Source: PALSA-612 sp963711315
Lineage (GTDB): Bacteria; Actinomycetota; Thermoleophilia; Gaiellales; Gaiellaceae
Length of the DNA: 64,000 nucleotides
Assembly: GCA_963711315.1 (NCBI GenBank)
Contig: CAVQDQ010000003.1
Coordinates: forward strand, 806,001 to 870,000
Direction of reading: 5' to 3'
The notes beneath the pieces were generated by a model that saw nothing but the letters and a program-made list of their open reading frames with translations, made no database searches and had not been told where the DNA came from. Below, piece after piece: positions 1-7,742 of the stretch. Within the stretch, counting starts at the first letter, position 1, and each line of letters starts with the position of its first letter. The position numbers and the translations under genes are program-made.

Positions 1-51
1 GGCCCGCATGACCAACGCCTCGGCGAGCGTCCTGGGACGAAGGACTTCCAT
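1..51 (-). CDS. FAD-binding subunit of a xanthine dehydrogenase/CO-dehydrogenase-type enzyme (5' end only)
   Basis: Only the first 17 codons are inside the window; they read MEVLRPRTLAEALVMRA, which is the usual opening of the FAD_binding_5 (CoxM/XdhB) family. In that family this subunit carries electrons from the molybdopterin site to the acceptor. The gene follows the last transporter gene by a few bases on the same strand, and the neighbourhood is purine catabolism, so xanthine/hypoxanthine oxidation to urate is the likely role. The family call rests on a very short stretch, and the substrate is inferred from context. Confidence 0.5.
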   Translation of the reverse strand, partial: MEVLRPRTLAEALVMRA

Positions 52-60
52 CGTGATGTT

Positions 61-1032
61 CTAGCGCTCCTCGCGCACGTACGGGACGCCGAGAGCTGCC
101 GGCGCCCCTAATCGCCGTTTGCCGAAGCTCGTCGACACGATGACGAGGACAACGATCGTCATCACGTACGGAAGGGCGTTGAGAAATTCTGGCGTCACGT
201 GCACCTCATGAGCCTGGAGCGCAAACGGCAGCGCAGCTAGCCCTCCGAACAAGTACGCGCCTACGAGGCAAAGCTCGGCCCGCCAGAACGCGAAGATGAC
301 GAGGGCAATCGCGATCCATCCGGCCCCACCGACGAGGACGTCCCCGGCTACCCACCCCGGCGTGATCGACAGGCTGTAGCACGCGCCCGCGACTCCGGCA
401 AATGCACCCCCGACGATCACGTGGACGTAGCGAGAGAGACTGACGTTGATGCCCATCGCATCGGCGGCCCCGGGCGCCTCACCGACGGCCCGGACGTTGA
501 GCCCCCAGCGCGTCCGCCCGAGATAGAAGGCGACTCCGGCAGTCAGCGCCCACGACGTGTAGACGAGCGCGGACTGGTCGAAGAGGATCGGCCCGAAGAC
601 CCGGACGTCCTTCAGCCCGAACACGTCGATCGCGCCGAACTGGTGCGTCGGAGGATAGTCAGCAAGGTGGAGCTCGTTCCCGAAGTACGCCGAAAGGCCG
701 AGACCTCCGGCAAAGATCGTCAGCGCAAGGCCCGAGACGATCTGGTTCGCACGCATGGTTATCGTGAAGAACGCGTGGATCGCGCCCATCGCGGCACCGC
801 CGAGGGCGGCGGCGAGCACGGCGACGACGAGCACGGTCGAGTTCGACCCGTGCACGCGGTTCGTGGCCCAGTAGCCGGTGGCCGCGCCGAACAGCATCAT
901 GCCCTCGACGCCGAGGTTGAGAACACCGGAGCGCTCCGCGAGCAGCTCTCCGAGTGCGGCATAGAGCAGAGGCGTCCCGTATTGCACGGCCTGGGCGAGC
1001 ACGATCACGAGGAGCGCGTCGTTGATGCTCAT
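61..1032 (-). CDS. ABC transporter permease 2, BMP-dependent nucleoside importer
   Basis: 323-residue integral membrane permease of the branched-chain/ribose-type family (BPD_transp_2). It starts MSINDALLVIVLAQAVQYG and carries the conserved motif 'ERSGVLNLGVEGMMLFGAA' near residues 30-50, typical of NupQ/YufQ-like nucleoside permeases. About eight to ten hydrophobic segments are visible. The ATG start overlaps the stop of the upstream permease gene by 4 nt (ATGA), showing translational coupling; the open frame extends further upstream but only inside that gene. It forms the channel with the preceding permease and is energised by the ATPase two genes upstream. Substrate (nucleosides or purine bases) is inferred from the BMP-type binding protein and the purine-degradation neighbours. 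Confidence 0.9.
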   Translation of the reverse strand: MSINDALLVIVLAQAVQYGTPLLYAALGELLAERSGVLNLGVEGMMLFGAATGYWATNRVHGSNSTVLVVAVLAAALGGAAMGAIHAFFTITMRANQIVSGLALTIFAGGLGLSAYFGNELHLADYPPTHQFGAIDVFGLKDVRVFGPILFDQSALVYTSWALTAGVAFYLGRTRWGLNVRAVGEAPGAADAMGINVSLSRYVHVIVGGAFAGVAGACYSLSITPGWVAGDVLVGGAGWIAIALVIFAFWRAELCLVGAYLFGGLAALPFALQAHEVHVTPEFLNALPYVMTIVVLVIVSTSFGKRRLGAPAALGVPYVREER

Positions 1033-2156
1033 CCTGCCGGCTCCGGCGTACCCGATTCGGCCCGAGCGTGACGCATAAAGCGCAGGCGATAGCGGATGAA
1101 CAGCTCGCCGCCGAGCGCGCAGAACAGGATGATCCCCTGCATCACGCCGACGAGGCCGGACGGGAAATCGGGGCCCTGGAGAAACGAGCCGGCATTCAGG
1201 AGCCCGCCGATCAGCACTGCAACGACGCACACGGCGAGCGGGTTGTAGCGGGCGAGTGCTGCGACGACGATCCCCGTGTAGCCGAACGCCGCGGCCTGGA
1301 GCCCGTTCGTACTGCCGTCGAGCGTGTGGGTGAAGTCCCCGATCTGACTCGCGCCCCCGAGGCCGGCGACCGCGCCCGACAACGCCATCACTGCGAGGAT
1401 CTTCCGGCGCGTCCGCATCCCCGCATAGCGCGCCGCGCGCGGCGAGTCGGCGATCACGCCCACCTCGAAGCCGAAGCGCGTCCGCGAGTAGAGCACCCAG
1501 ATCGTGACGGCGGCCGCGAGCCCGATCAGGAACCCGAGCGGTACGACGACGGACGAGCCGAACGTCGACCAGTTCGACGCGTCGGGCATCGGCTTCCCTT
1601 GCGGAAACGACCTTGCCGTGAGCGTCGAGGTGTCGCGCCAGTAGGACGCGCTGTCGAATATGAGGTACGTGAGCAGGAGCCCGGCAACGTAGTTGAGCAT
1701 CAACGACGTGATGATCTCGTTCGTGTTCGTGAACGCCCGCAGGACGCCCGGGATGAGCGCCCAGAGACTCCCGAGCAGGGCGGCGGCAATACACATGAGG
1801 AGGACGTAGAGCGGCGTCGAGACGATCCCGTGGTCGCCGAGTTTCAAGGCGATCCACGCCGCGCCGATCGCTCCGAGGTAGAGCTGGCCCTCCGCGCCGA
1901 TGTTGAACAGCTGCATGCGGAACGCCGCGGCAGCCGCGAGGCCGGTGAAGAGGATCGGCGTCGCCGAGACGAGTGTGTAGGTCATCGCGCCGTGGCCCGT
2001 GAAGCCGGCATCGACGATGTCGTGGAACGTCGATCCGGGGTCGTGACCCGTCACCGCGAGGATCACCGCCATGATCCCGAAGGCGACGGCGAGCGAGCCG
2101 AGCGGGACGGCGACGGACAGCCACCACGGCTGCTCGAGCCTGCGCTCGAGCCTCAC
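1029..2156 (-). CDS. ABC transporter permease 1, BMP-dependent nucleoside importer
   Basis: 375-residue polytopic permease, larger than its partner as usual for the NupP/YufP member of the pair. The segment 'FRMQLFNIGAEGQLYLGAI' (about residues 80-100) corresponds to the conserved N-I-G-x-E-G-Q motif of this family. It overlaps the ATPase stop upstream by 4 nt and the next permease by 4 nt, so the ATPase and both permeases form one translationally coupled unit. It should heterodimerise with the second permease to form the membrane pore. The family assignment is strong; the exact transported purine is not shown by sequence. Confidence 0.9.
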   Translation of the reverse strand: MRLERRLEQPWWLSVAVPLGSLAVAFGIMAVILAVTGHDPGSTFHDIVDAGFTGHGAMTYTLVSATPILFTGLAAAAAFRMQLFNIGAEGQLYLGAIGAAWIALKLGDHGIVSTPLYVLLMCIAAALLGSLWALIPGVLRAFTNTNEIITSLMLNYVAGLLLTYLIFDSASYWRDTSTLTARSFPQGKPMPDASNWSTFGSSVVVPLGFLIGLAAAVTIWVLYSRTRFGFEVGVIADSPRAARYAGMRTRRKILAVMALSGAVAGLGGASQIGDFTHTLDGSTNGLQAAAFGYTGIVVAALARYNPLAVCVVAVLIGGLLNAGSFLQGPDFPSGLVGVMQGIILFCALGGELFIRYRLRFMRHARAESGTPEPAG

Positions 2157-3661
2157 GCGCCCGCCCGCCCGCCGGCCATGAGGAACCCGATCTCCTCCAC
2201 CGTCGCAGCGCTCGCATCGACCTCGCCGACGACGCTCCCCTCGTACATGACGACGAGCCGGTCCGCGAGCGCGAGAGCCTCGTCCAGGTCCTCGCTGATC
2301 AGCAGCACCGCGACGCCGTCGGCCGCCGCCTGCCGAAGATAGGCGTGCACCGTCTCGATGGCACCGACGTCGAGGCCTCGGGTGGGCTGCGCCGCGATCA
2401 GCACCTTCGGGTCACCCTCGAACTCTCGACCGAGCACAAGCTTCTGGAGATTGCCGCCCGAAAGGTTCCGCGCGGGCGTGTCCGGCCCCGGGGCTTTCAC
2501 GTCGTACTGCTTCATTAGAGCGCGCGCGGCCTCTTCGATCCGCCTGAGGGCGAGAAACGGACCACGCGAGGCGGGCGACGAGCGGTACGTCTTCAGGACG
2601 GCGTTCCACGAGATGCTCAGCGAGGGGGCAAGCCCGGTCCCGAGCCGATCCTCGGGCACGTGGGCGATGCCGGCGGCGATCGCGTGGCGCGGATCGCCGG
2701 AGTGGAGCTTGCGGCCGCTCACGGACACGGACCCCTCGAAGGCACCGCGCATACCCGAGACGGCCTCCGCCAGCTCGCGCTGGCCGTTGCCCGCCACTCC
2801 CGCCACGCCGACGATCTCGCCGGCGCGCACGGTCAGCGACACGTCGCGAACCGCAAGAGAGCTCCGGTCGCCGACGACGCTCAGGTGCTCGATGGCCAGT
2901 GCGACCTCCTCGCCTGGAGGCGTTGCGCGATCGACGCGTTTCACGTAGTCGATCTCGCGGCCCACCATTAGCGCGGCCAGGGAGCGCGGCGTCGACTCGG
3001 CGGCCGCGACGGTCGACATCGTCCGCCCGCCACGAAGCACCGTCACGCGATCGGCAACGGCGAGCACCTCGTGCAGCTTGTGGGAGATGAAGATCACCGT
3101 TCGCCCGTCAGCTGCCATGGCGCGCAGCGTCTCGAACAGCGTCTCCGCCTCCTGCGGCGTGAGCACCGCCGTCGGCTCATCCATGATCAAGATTCGGGCG
3201 TCGCGGTAGAGAGCTTTCAGGATCTCGACCCGCTGCTGCTCGCCGATCGACAGCTGCCAGATCCGCGCCCGCGGGTCGACGTCCAGGCCGTAGCGATCGG
3301 CAAGCGCGGAGACGGCCGCCTCGATCGTCCTGTGGCGAAGGACGAACGAGCGCGCCTCGGCGCGGTGATCGCCGAGGACGACGTTCTCGGCCACGGTGAA
3401 CGGGCTGACGAGGCGGAACTGCTGGTACACCATCGAGATGCCGGCGGCCAGCGCGTCTCGCGGCGAGTGGAAGTGCACGGGCTCGCCGTACAGCTCGATC
3501 TCGCCCTCGTCCGGACGGTAGAGACCGGTGAGGATGTTCGAGAGCGTCGTCTTGCCGGCGCCGTTCTCGCCGAGCAGGGCATGCACCTCGCCCGCGGCGG
3601 CCTCGAACGTCACGCCGTCGTTCGCTACGACGCCCGGAAAGCGCTTGCTGATCCCGACCAT
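2153..3661 (-). CDS. ABC transporter ATPase with two nucleotide-binding domains (nucleoside importer)
   Basis: About 502 residues with two ABC domains in one chain, as in sugar/nucleoside importers. Domain 1 has Walker A GENGAGKTT (residues 31-39), Q-loop YQQF, signature LSIGEQQRVE and Walker B ILIMDEPT. Domain 2 has the degenerate P-loop GVAGNGQRE, signature LSGGNLQKL and the typical AAQPTRGLD. I choose the ATG at 3661 (MVGISKRFPG). The open frame extends to a TTG at 3742, but that extension would translate a 14-bp perfect hairpin lying between this gene and the binding-protein gene, and it has no homology-like sequence. A GTG two codons further upstream is also possible. Confidence 0.9.
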   Translation of the reverse strand: MVGISKRFPGVVANDGVTFEAAAGEVHALLGENGAGKTTLSNILTGLYRPDEGEIELYGEPVHFHSPRDALAAGISMVYQQFRLVSPFTVAENVVLGDHRAEARSFVLRHRTIEAAVSALADRYGLDVDPRARIWQLSIGEQQRVEILKALYRDARILIMDEPTAVLTPQEAETLFETLRAMAADGRTVIFISHKLHEVLAVADRVTVLRGGRTMSTVAAAESTPRSLAALMVGREIDYVKRVDRATPPGEEVALAIEHLSVVGDRSSLAVRDVSLTVRAGEIVGVAGVAGNGQRELAEAVSGMRGAFEGSVSVSGRKLHSGDPRHAIAAGIAHVPEDRLGTGLAPSLSISWNAVLKTYRSSPASRGPFLALRRIEEAARALMKQYDVKAPGPDTPARNLSGGNLQKLVLGREFEGDPKVLIAAQPTRGLDVGAIETVHAYLRQAAADGVAVLLISEDLDEALALADRLVVMYEGSVVGEVDASAATVEEIGFLMAGGRAGA

Positions 3662-3676
3662 CCGCACTGCGGGAGG

Positions 3677-3709
3677 AAGAGAGGCGCCGGAGTGCCCGGC
3701 GCCTCTCTT
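3677..3709 (-). terminator. Hairpin between binding-protein gene and ATPase gene (attenuator/partial terminator)
   Basis: A 14-bp perfect inverted repeat (3677-3690 with 3696-3709, 5-nt loop) lies in the 85-nt spacer. On the minus strand it is followed by TTCCTCCC, only moderately T-rich, so partial termination or 3'-end protection of the upstream transcript is likelier than a full stop. This is the usual way such operons make more binding protein than ATPase. The function is inferred. Confidence 0.65.
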
Positions 3710-3746
3710 GCTTACGTCGCTCAGCGGGACAGCTTCCCCCAACTGC

Positions 3747-4865
3747 CTAACCGGGCGGCTGGACCGTGGAGACCTTCCCGATCACGCCCTTGACGAGCCA
3801 CTGCATCGAGTAGAGGTCCGGGAGCACCTTGAGCCGCTTCCCTGCCGGGACCATCAGCTTGCCCTTCTGGTCGTACAGGGGCCCTTCGAACTCGTAGAAC
3901 TTGCCCGACTGGATCGCCTTCTTCCGCGCGAGGATCAGCTTCCGAGTCTTCGCGTTCACCTTGGGTCCGAAGGGAGCGATGCTCGTAAAGCCGTCGTTGA
4001 TCGATCCGTAGTAGAAGCCCGGCTTCCATGTGCCGTTCATCGCTGCCTTGACCCGGCGCAGGTAGTACGGCGCCCAGTTGTATACGGCCGCCGTCAGCCA
4101 CTGCTTCGGGGCAGAGCTCTGCGCGTTCGAGTCGTAGCCGACCCATGGGATGCCGTGCTTCTCGGCGTAGATGCCCGTCGCATCGCTGTCGACGTTCTGT
4201 CCGAGGACGTCGACGCCGGATTTCGCGAGGTTCTCCGCCGCCTGCGTCTCCTTCGGCGGCGAGTACCACGCGTTCGTCCAGATGAGCTTCACGCGCGCGC
4301 CGGGGTGCGTCGCCTGGGCGCCGAGCGTGAACGCGTTGATGTGCCGAACGACCTCCGCCGTACCGAACGGCGCCGTGTAGCCGATCAGCCCCTTCTTGCT
4401 CGCGGCCCCTGCCGCCATGCCCGAGAGGTAGATCGTGTCCTCTCCGGCGCCGAAATACTGCGACTGGTTCTTCTTGATCTGCGTGCCGGTCGCCTCTTCG
4501 AAGAGAACATCGGGGTACTTCTTGTAGAGCTGCCCGTTGATGCCGTTCGAGAAGTTCCCGAAAGAGCAGCCGAAGATCATCTTGTAGCCGTCGCGAACGA
4601 GGCCGGCGACGACCTGCGGGATCTGCGCATTGGAGAAGATGTTCTCCTTGTACGTCGTCTGGACTCTCGAGCCCAGCTTCTTCTCGACGTAGAGCCGGCC
4701 CTCGTCGTGCGCCTGCGACCAGCCGTGGTCGTGGTGCGGGCCTGGATAGATCCACGCGACCTTGAACGGCGCCGACTTTGCACCGGAGCCCGCCGCGGCG
4801 AAGATCAACGCCGCCCCAATTGCGGCGAGCACGACCGTGCCCACCGCGAAGCGCTTGCTGTGCAT
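3747..4865 (-). CDS. BMP-family substrate-binding protein (nucleoside ABC importer)
   Basis: 372 residues. The N-terminus MHSKRFAVGTVVLAAIGAAL continues into an Ala-rich cleavage region, giving a Sec signal peptide without an obvious lipobox Cys. The mature part begins 'FKVAWIYPGPHHDHGWSQ', followed by the BMP/PnrA fold (Bmp domain) that binds purine nucleosides in characterised members. The ATG at 4865 is preceded by a good ribosome-binding site (GGGAGG) and fits the signal peptide; longer open-frame starts do not. It is the first gene of the transporter operon, upstream of the attenuator-like hairpin, and diverges from the deaminase operon. It would deliver ligand to the permease pair outside the membrane. 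Confidence 0.9.
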   Translation of the reverse strand: MHSKRFAVGTVVLAAIGAALIFAAAGSGAKSAPFKVAWIYPGPHHDHGWSQAHDEGRLYVEKKLGSRVQTTYKENIFSNAQIPQVVAGLVRDGYKMIFGCSFGNFSNGINGQLYKKYPDVLFEEATGTQIKKNQSQYFGAGEDTIYLSGMAAGAASKKGLIGYTAPFGTAEVVRHINAFTLGAQATHPGARVKLIWTNAWYSPPKETQAAENLAKSGVDVLGQNVDSDATGIYAEKHGIPWVGYDSNAQSSAPKQWLTAAVYNWAPYYLRRVKAAMNGTWKPGFYYGSINDGFTSIAPFGPKVNAKTRKLILARKKAIQSGKFYEFEGPLYDQKGKLMVPAGKRLKVLPDLYSMQWLVKGVIGKVSTVQPPG

Positions 4866-4930
4866 CGTCACCCTCCCGTCATCCACCGAAACCGAGGCTC
4901 GACTATACGACCTTAGTAGGGTCCTGGAAG
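4866..4930. promoter_or_regulatory. Divergent promoter region between importer and purine-degradation operons
   Basis: The 65-nt gap separates two divergent start codons. On the minus strand TATAGT (4902-4907) is a good -10 box for the importer, leaving an approximately 30-nt leader with the GGGAGG site. On the plus strand TATACG (4904-4909) overlaps it and could serve the deaminase operon. Overlapping divergent -10 elements suggest shared control by one regulator, but no operator is recognised and no regulator gene lies nearby in the window. Confidence 0.45.
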
Positions 4931-6268
4931 ATGCGTCGCCTGCTCGCGAACGGGTGGATCGTGACGATGGATGACGCGGGCACGGAGCACGAGTCCGGCT
5001 GGGTCCTGGTCGACGGGTCGGTCGTCTCGGCGGTCGGGGAGGGGACGCCACCGGAGGCGGACGAGTTGGTCGACCTCGCAGGCGCGGTGGTCACGCCCGG
5101 CCTCGTCAATACCCATCACCATCTCTTCCAGACGCTCACGCGGGCGCGCGCGCAGGAGGCCGATCTGTTCACATGGCTGCGCGAGCTCTACCCCGTCTGG
5201 GCGCGGCTGGACGACGAGGCGGAGTACGCGGCCGCGCGGGCAGGGCTGGCCGAGCTCGCGCTCTCAGGGTGCACGACCGTCTTCGATCATCACTATCTCT
5301 TCCCGCGCGGCACGAGCGGGCTCGTGGAGGCAGAAGTACAGGCCGCGCGCGAGCTCGGCGTGCGCATCGTCGCCTCACGCGGGTCGATGGATCTCGGGGA
5401 GTCGGCGGGCGGGTTGCCACCGGACTCGGTGGTGGAGGAGCGCGACGCGATTCTCGCCGCCACCGAGGAGCTCACCGGCCGGCTGCACGAGCCCGGGGCG
5501 GGCGCGATGGTGCAGATTGCCGTCGCTCCCTGCTCCCCGTTCTCGGTGACGAAGCAGCTCATGGCCGACTCCGCAGAGTTGGCGCGCCGCCTCGGCTTAC
5601 AGCTTCACACCCATCTCGCGGAGACAGTCGAGGAGGAGGCTTACTGCCGGGAGCTCTATGGCTGCACCCCGGTCGAGTACCTGGGCGAGCTCGGCTGGAC
5701 CGCGTCAGACGTCTGGTGCGCGCACTGCGTCCACCTCTCGCCGGTCGACGTGGAGACGTTTGCCGCGGCCGGGATGGGCGTCGCCCACTGCCCGACGTCC
5801 AACCTGCGGCTGGGTGCGGGTGTGGCGCCCGTGAGGGAGCTGGTCAACGCCGGTGTACGCGTGGGGCTCGGCGTGGACGGCTCGGCGTCGAACGAGCGCT
5901 CCGACCTCTTCTTCGACGTCAAGCAGGCGCTGCTCGTCGCGCGCGGCCGCGGCGGGCCGGCGGCGATGACGTGCCGGGAAGCGCTGCGGCTTGCCACGCG
6001 CGGCGGGGCGGCGGTGCTCGCGCGGGATGACATCGGCTCGATCGAGGCGGGGAAGTGCGCTGATCTGGCTGTCTGGCGCACCGACGGGCTCGAGCTGGGT
6101 GGCGCCGAGGATCGTGTGGCGGGGCTCGTGTTTTCGGCGCCGCATCGCGTCGACCGGCTGCTCGTCGACGGCGAGGACGTTGTCCGCGAAGGCCATCTCG
6201 TAGGGGCCGAAGAGGACGAGATCGCGCGCCAGCACCGCCGGCAAGCGACGCGACTTGTGGGCGCGTGA
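4931..6268 (+). CDS. 8-oxoguanine deaminase-like amidohydrolase (TrzN/guanine deaminase superfamily)
   Basis: 445-residue amidohydrolase. Metal-site motifs are visible in order: 'VNTHHHLFQTLTRA' (about residues 60-73), 'LHTHLAETVEEEAYC', the 'AHCVHL' histidine, and 'CPTSNLRLGAG' followed by 'LGVDGSASN', which supplies the catalytic Asp. The 'DHHYLFP', 'RGSMDLG' and 'APCSPFSVT' blocks are those I associate with bacterial 8-oxoguanine/isoguanine deaminases rather than plain guanine deaminase. These enzymes convert 8-oxoguanine to urate, which fits the urate-degrading genes that follow. Start ATG at 4931 (MRRLLANGWIV) agrees with the family; the open frame reads further upstream into the divergent promoter. 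It is the first gene of the plus-strand operon. Alternatives are guanine deaminase or s-triazine-type hydrolase. Confidence 0.78.
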   Translation: MRRLLANGWIVTMDDAGTEHESGWVLVDGSVVSAVGEGTPPEADELVDLAGAVVTPGLVNTHHHLFQTLTRARAQEADLFTWLRELYPVWARLDDEAEYAAARAGLAELALSGCTTVFDHHYLFPRGTSGLVEAEVQAARELGVRIVASRGSMDLGESAGGLPPDSVVEERDAILAATEELTGRLHEPGAGAMVQIAVAPCSPFSVTKQLMADSAELARRLGLQLHTHLAETVEEEAYCRELYGCTPVEYLGELGWTASDVWCAHCVHLSPVDVETFAAAGMGVAHCPTSNLRLGAGVAPVRELVNAGVRVGLGVDGSASNERSDLFFDVKQALLVARGRGGPAAMTCREALRLATRGGAAVLARDDIGSIEAGKCADLAVWRTDGLELGGAEDRVAGLVFSAPHRVDRLLVDGEDVVREGHLVGAEEDEIARQHRRQATRLVGA

Positions 6269-7014
6269 CGCGATCGGCCGTCGTGACCGGTGTCAGCCGG
6301 AGGAACGGGATCGGCTTCGCCGTCGCTCGCCGGCTGCTGGAGTCGGGTGCGGGCGTCCTTGTCCATTCATGGGCCGCGGGGGACGAGCACCCTGATCCGG
6401 GCGGCCTGCCGGCCGTTCTCGCCGAGCTGGAGCAGGCTGGTGGTCCGGTCGCTCACATCGAAGCCGACTTCGCCGATCCAGCTGCGCCAGCCGCAGTCAT
6501 GGGCGCGGCCGCCGAAGCCTTCGGCCACGTCGACATCCTCGTCGTCAACCACTCGCTCGAGAGGAGGGGCGGCCTGGCGGAGTTGACGGCCGACGACCTG
6601 GACGCCCAATTTCAGGTCAGCGTTCGTGCGTCGCTGCTGCTCGTCAAGGAGTTCGCCGGCCAGCACGACGGGCGTCCGGGAGGTCGTGTCGTGCTGTTCA
6701 CATCTGGGCAGCACCGAGGGCCCATGAGATCGGAGGTCGCATACGCAGCTGCCAAGGGCGCCGTACATCAGGTGACGTTGACGCTGTCGGACGAGCTGAT
6801 CGAGCGCGGAATCACGGTGAACACGATCTCTCCCGGGCCGACGGATACGGGCTGGATCTCTACGGATTGGGATCCCAGACCCCGAATGCCGCTGGGCCGT
6901 TGGGGGCAGCCCGACGATGCGGCGCGGCTGATCGCCTGGCTCTGCTCCGACGAAGGGGAGTGGATCACAGGCCAGGTCATCGACTCGGAGGGCGGCTTCC
7001 GCCGCTGGGGCTGA
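6265..7014 (+). CDS. SDR-family NAD(P)-dependent oxidoreductase
   Basis: 249-residue classical short-chain dehydrogenase. The nucleotide-binding glycine motif is TGVSRRNGIG (residues 8-17), slightly longer than the textbook TGxxxGIG. The active site has Ser in 'FTSGQHRG' and the YxxxK pair in 'AYAAAKGA', and 'NTISPGPTDTGW' is the usual cofactor-binding turn. GTG start overlaps the deaminase stop by 4 nt. FabG-like, but its substrate is unknown. Its place inside the purine operon hints at an accessory redox step, or simply co-transcription; nothing in the sequence decides this. Confidence 0.85.
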   Translation: MTRSAVVTGVSRRNGIGFAVARRLLESGAGVLVHSWAAGDEHPDPGGLPAVLAELEQAGGPVAHIEADFADPAAPAAVMGAAAEAFGHVDILVVNHSLERRGGLAELTADDLDAQFQVSVRASLLLVKEFAGQHDGRPGGRVVLFTSGQHRGPMRSEVAYAAAKGAVHQVTLTLSDELIERGITVNTISPGPTDTGWISTDWDPRPRMPLGRWGQPDDAARLIAWLCSDEGEWITGQVIDSEGGFRRWG

Positions 7015-7032
7015 CGTGACATCCTCCGCGTC

Positions 7033-7326
7033 GTGATCTCCACGCACGTGCTCGACACCGAGCGCGGCGAGCCCGCGGAAGGCGTGATCGTCGAGCTCTA
7101 TCGCGGCGAGTCGCTGATCGCGGCGGCGCAGACCGACGCCGACGGCCGCATCGCGGAGCTCTCGCCGAACTCGCTGGAGACCGGAACGTACCGGATCGTC
7201 TTTCACCCTCCCTCCGCGTTCTTCCGGCGCGTCGAGCTGGAGATCGCCATCGAAGATCCGCAGCGCCACTATCACGTGCCGCTGCTCGTCTCGCCCTACG
7301 CGTGCGCGAGCTACCGCGGCAGCTGA
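7033..7326 (+). CDS. 5-hydroxyisourate hydrolase (transthyretin-related)
   Basis: 97 residues, beginning MISTHVLDTERGEPA and ending in YRGS, the diagnostic C-terminal tetrapeptide of HIU hydrolases. The catalytic set is present: His in 'STHVLD', Arg in the 'TYRIVF' strand region and His in 'HYHVPLL'. It hydrolyses 5-hydroxyisourate, the unstable product of urate oxidation, to OHCU. GTG start at 7033. The last 25 nt overlap the next gene, whose product takes the next step. The length matches the bacterial family, and no signal peptide is seen, so it should be cytoplasmic. Confidence 0.95.
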   Translation: MISTHVLDTERGEPAEGVIVELYRGESLIAAAQTDADGRIAELSPNSLETGTYRIVFHPPSAFFRRVELEIAIEDPQRHYHVPLLVSPYACASYRGS

Positions 7327-7742
7327 CCGCCGACGAGCTCGCCGGCCTCTTCGAAGGGCGGACGGCCCTCGTCGAACGGCTGGCCGAGACCGAGGATCCA
7401 CTCAGCGACGCTGACAAGGTCATCCGCACCCTGACCGATGACGAGAAGCTCGAGGCGCTCGCGGCCCATCCTGCGATCGGGCAGCGCGAGGGCCTCTCGG
7501 CGCGGTCGGCGGCCGAGCAAGGCTCCGACGACGATCCCGCCGTGCTGGCGGAGCTGGCCGAGCTCAACCGCCGCTACGAAGAGCGCTTCGGCTTCCGCTT
7601 CGTCGTCTTCGTCAACCGGCGGCCGAAGGCCGAAATCGTGCCTGTGCTCCGTCAGCGGCTGGAGAGGGCCCGTGACGAGGAGTTGGACACCGCGCTGGCC
7701 GAGCTCGTAGCCATCGCCCGCGACCGCTGGCTACGCGGATGA
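7302..7742 (+). CDS. 2-oxo-4-hydroxy-4-carboxy-5-ureidoimidazoline (OHCU) decarboxylase
   Basis: 146 residues, slightly shorter than typical (about 160-170). The family hallmarks are present: 'AAHPAIGQR', containing the catalytic His-Pro-x-I-G, and 'FGFRFVVFVNRRP' further on. It decarboxylates OHCU stereospecifically to S-allantoin, completing the urate-to-allantoin route started by PuuD and HIU hydrolase. The GTG start at 7302 lies inside the preceding gene, a 25-nt overlap that implies coupling, and the ATG of the next gene overlaps its stop. The N-terminus may be trimmed relative to homologues. Confidence 0.92.
   Translation: MRELPRQLTADELAGLFEGRTALVERLAETEDPLSDADKVIRTLTDDEKLEALAAHPAIGQREGLSARSAAEQGSDDDPAVLAELAELNRRYEERFGFRFVVFVNRRPKAEIVPVLRQRLERARDEELDTALAELVAIARDRWLRG

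Noticed and set aside
61..2217. A 718-codon frame that looks like a double-length permease
   Set aside because: Only the part after the Met at 1032 is permease-like; the rest is the wrong frame of the preceding permease gene.
3662..3742. Upstream TTG start for the transporter ATPase
   Set aside because: The extension translates the intergenic hairpin and has no ABC-domain sequence.
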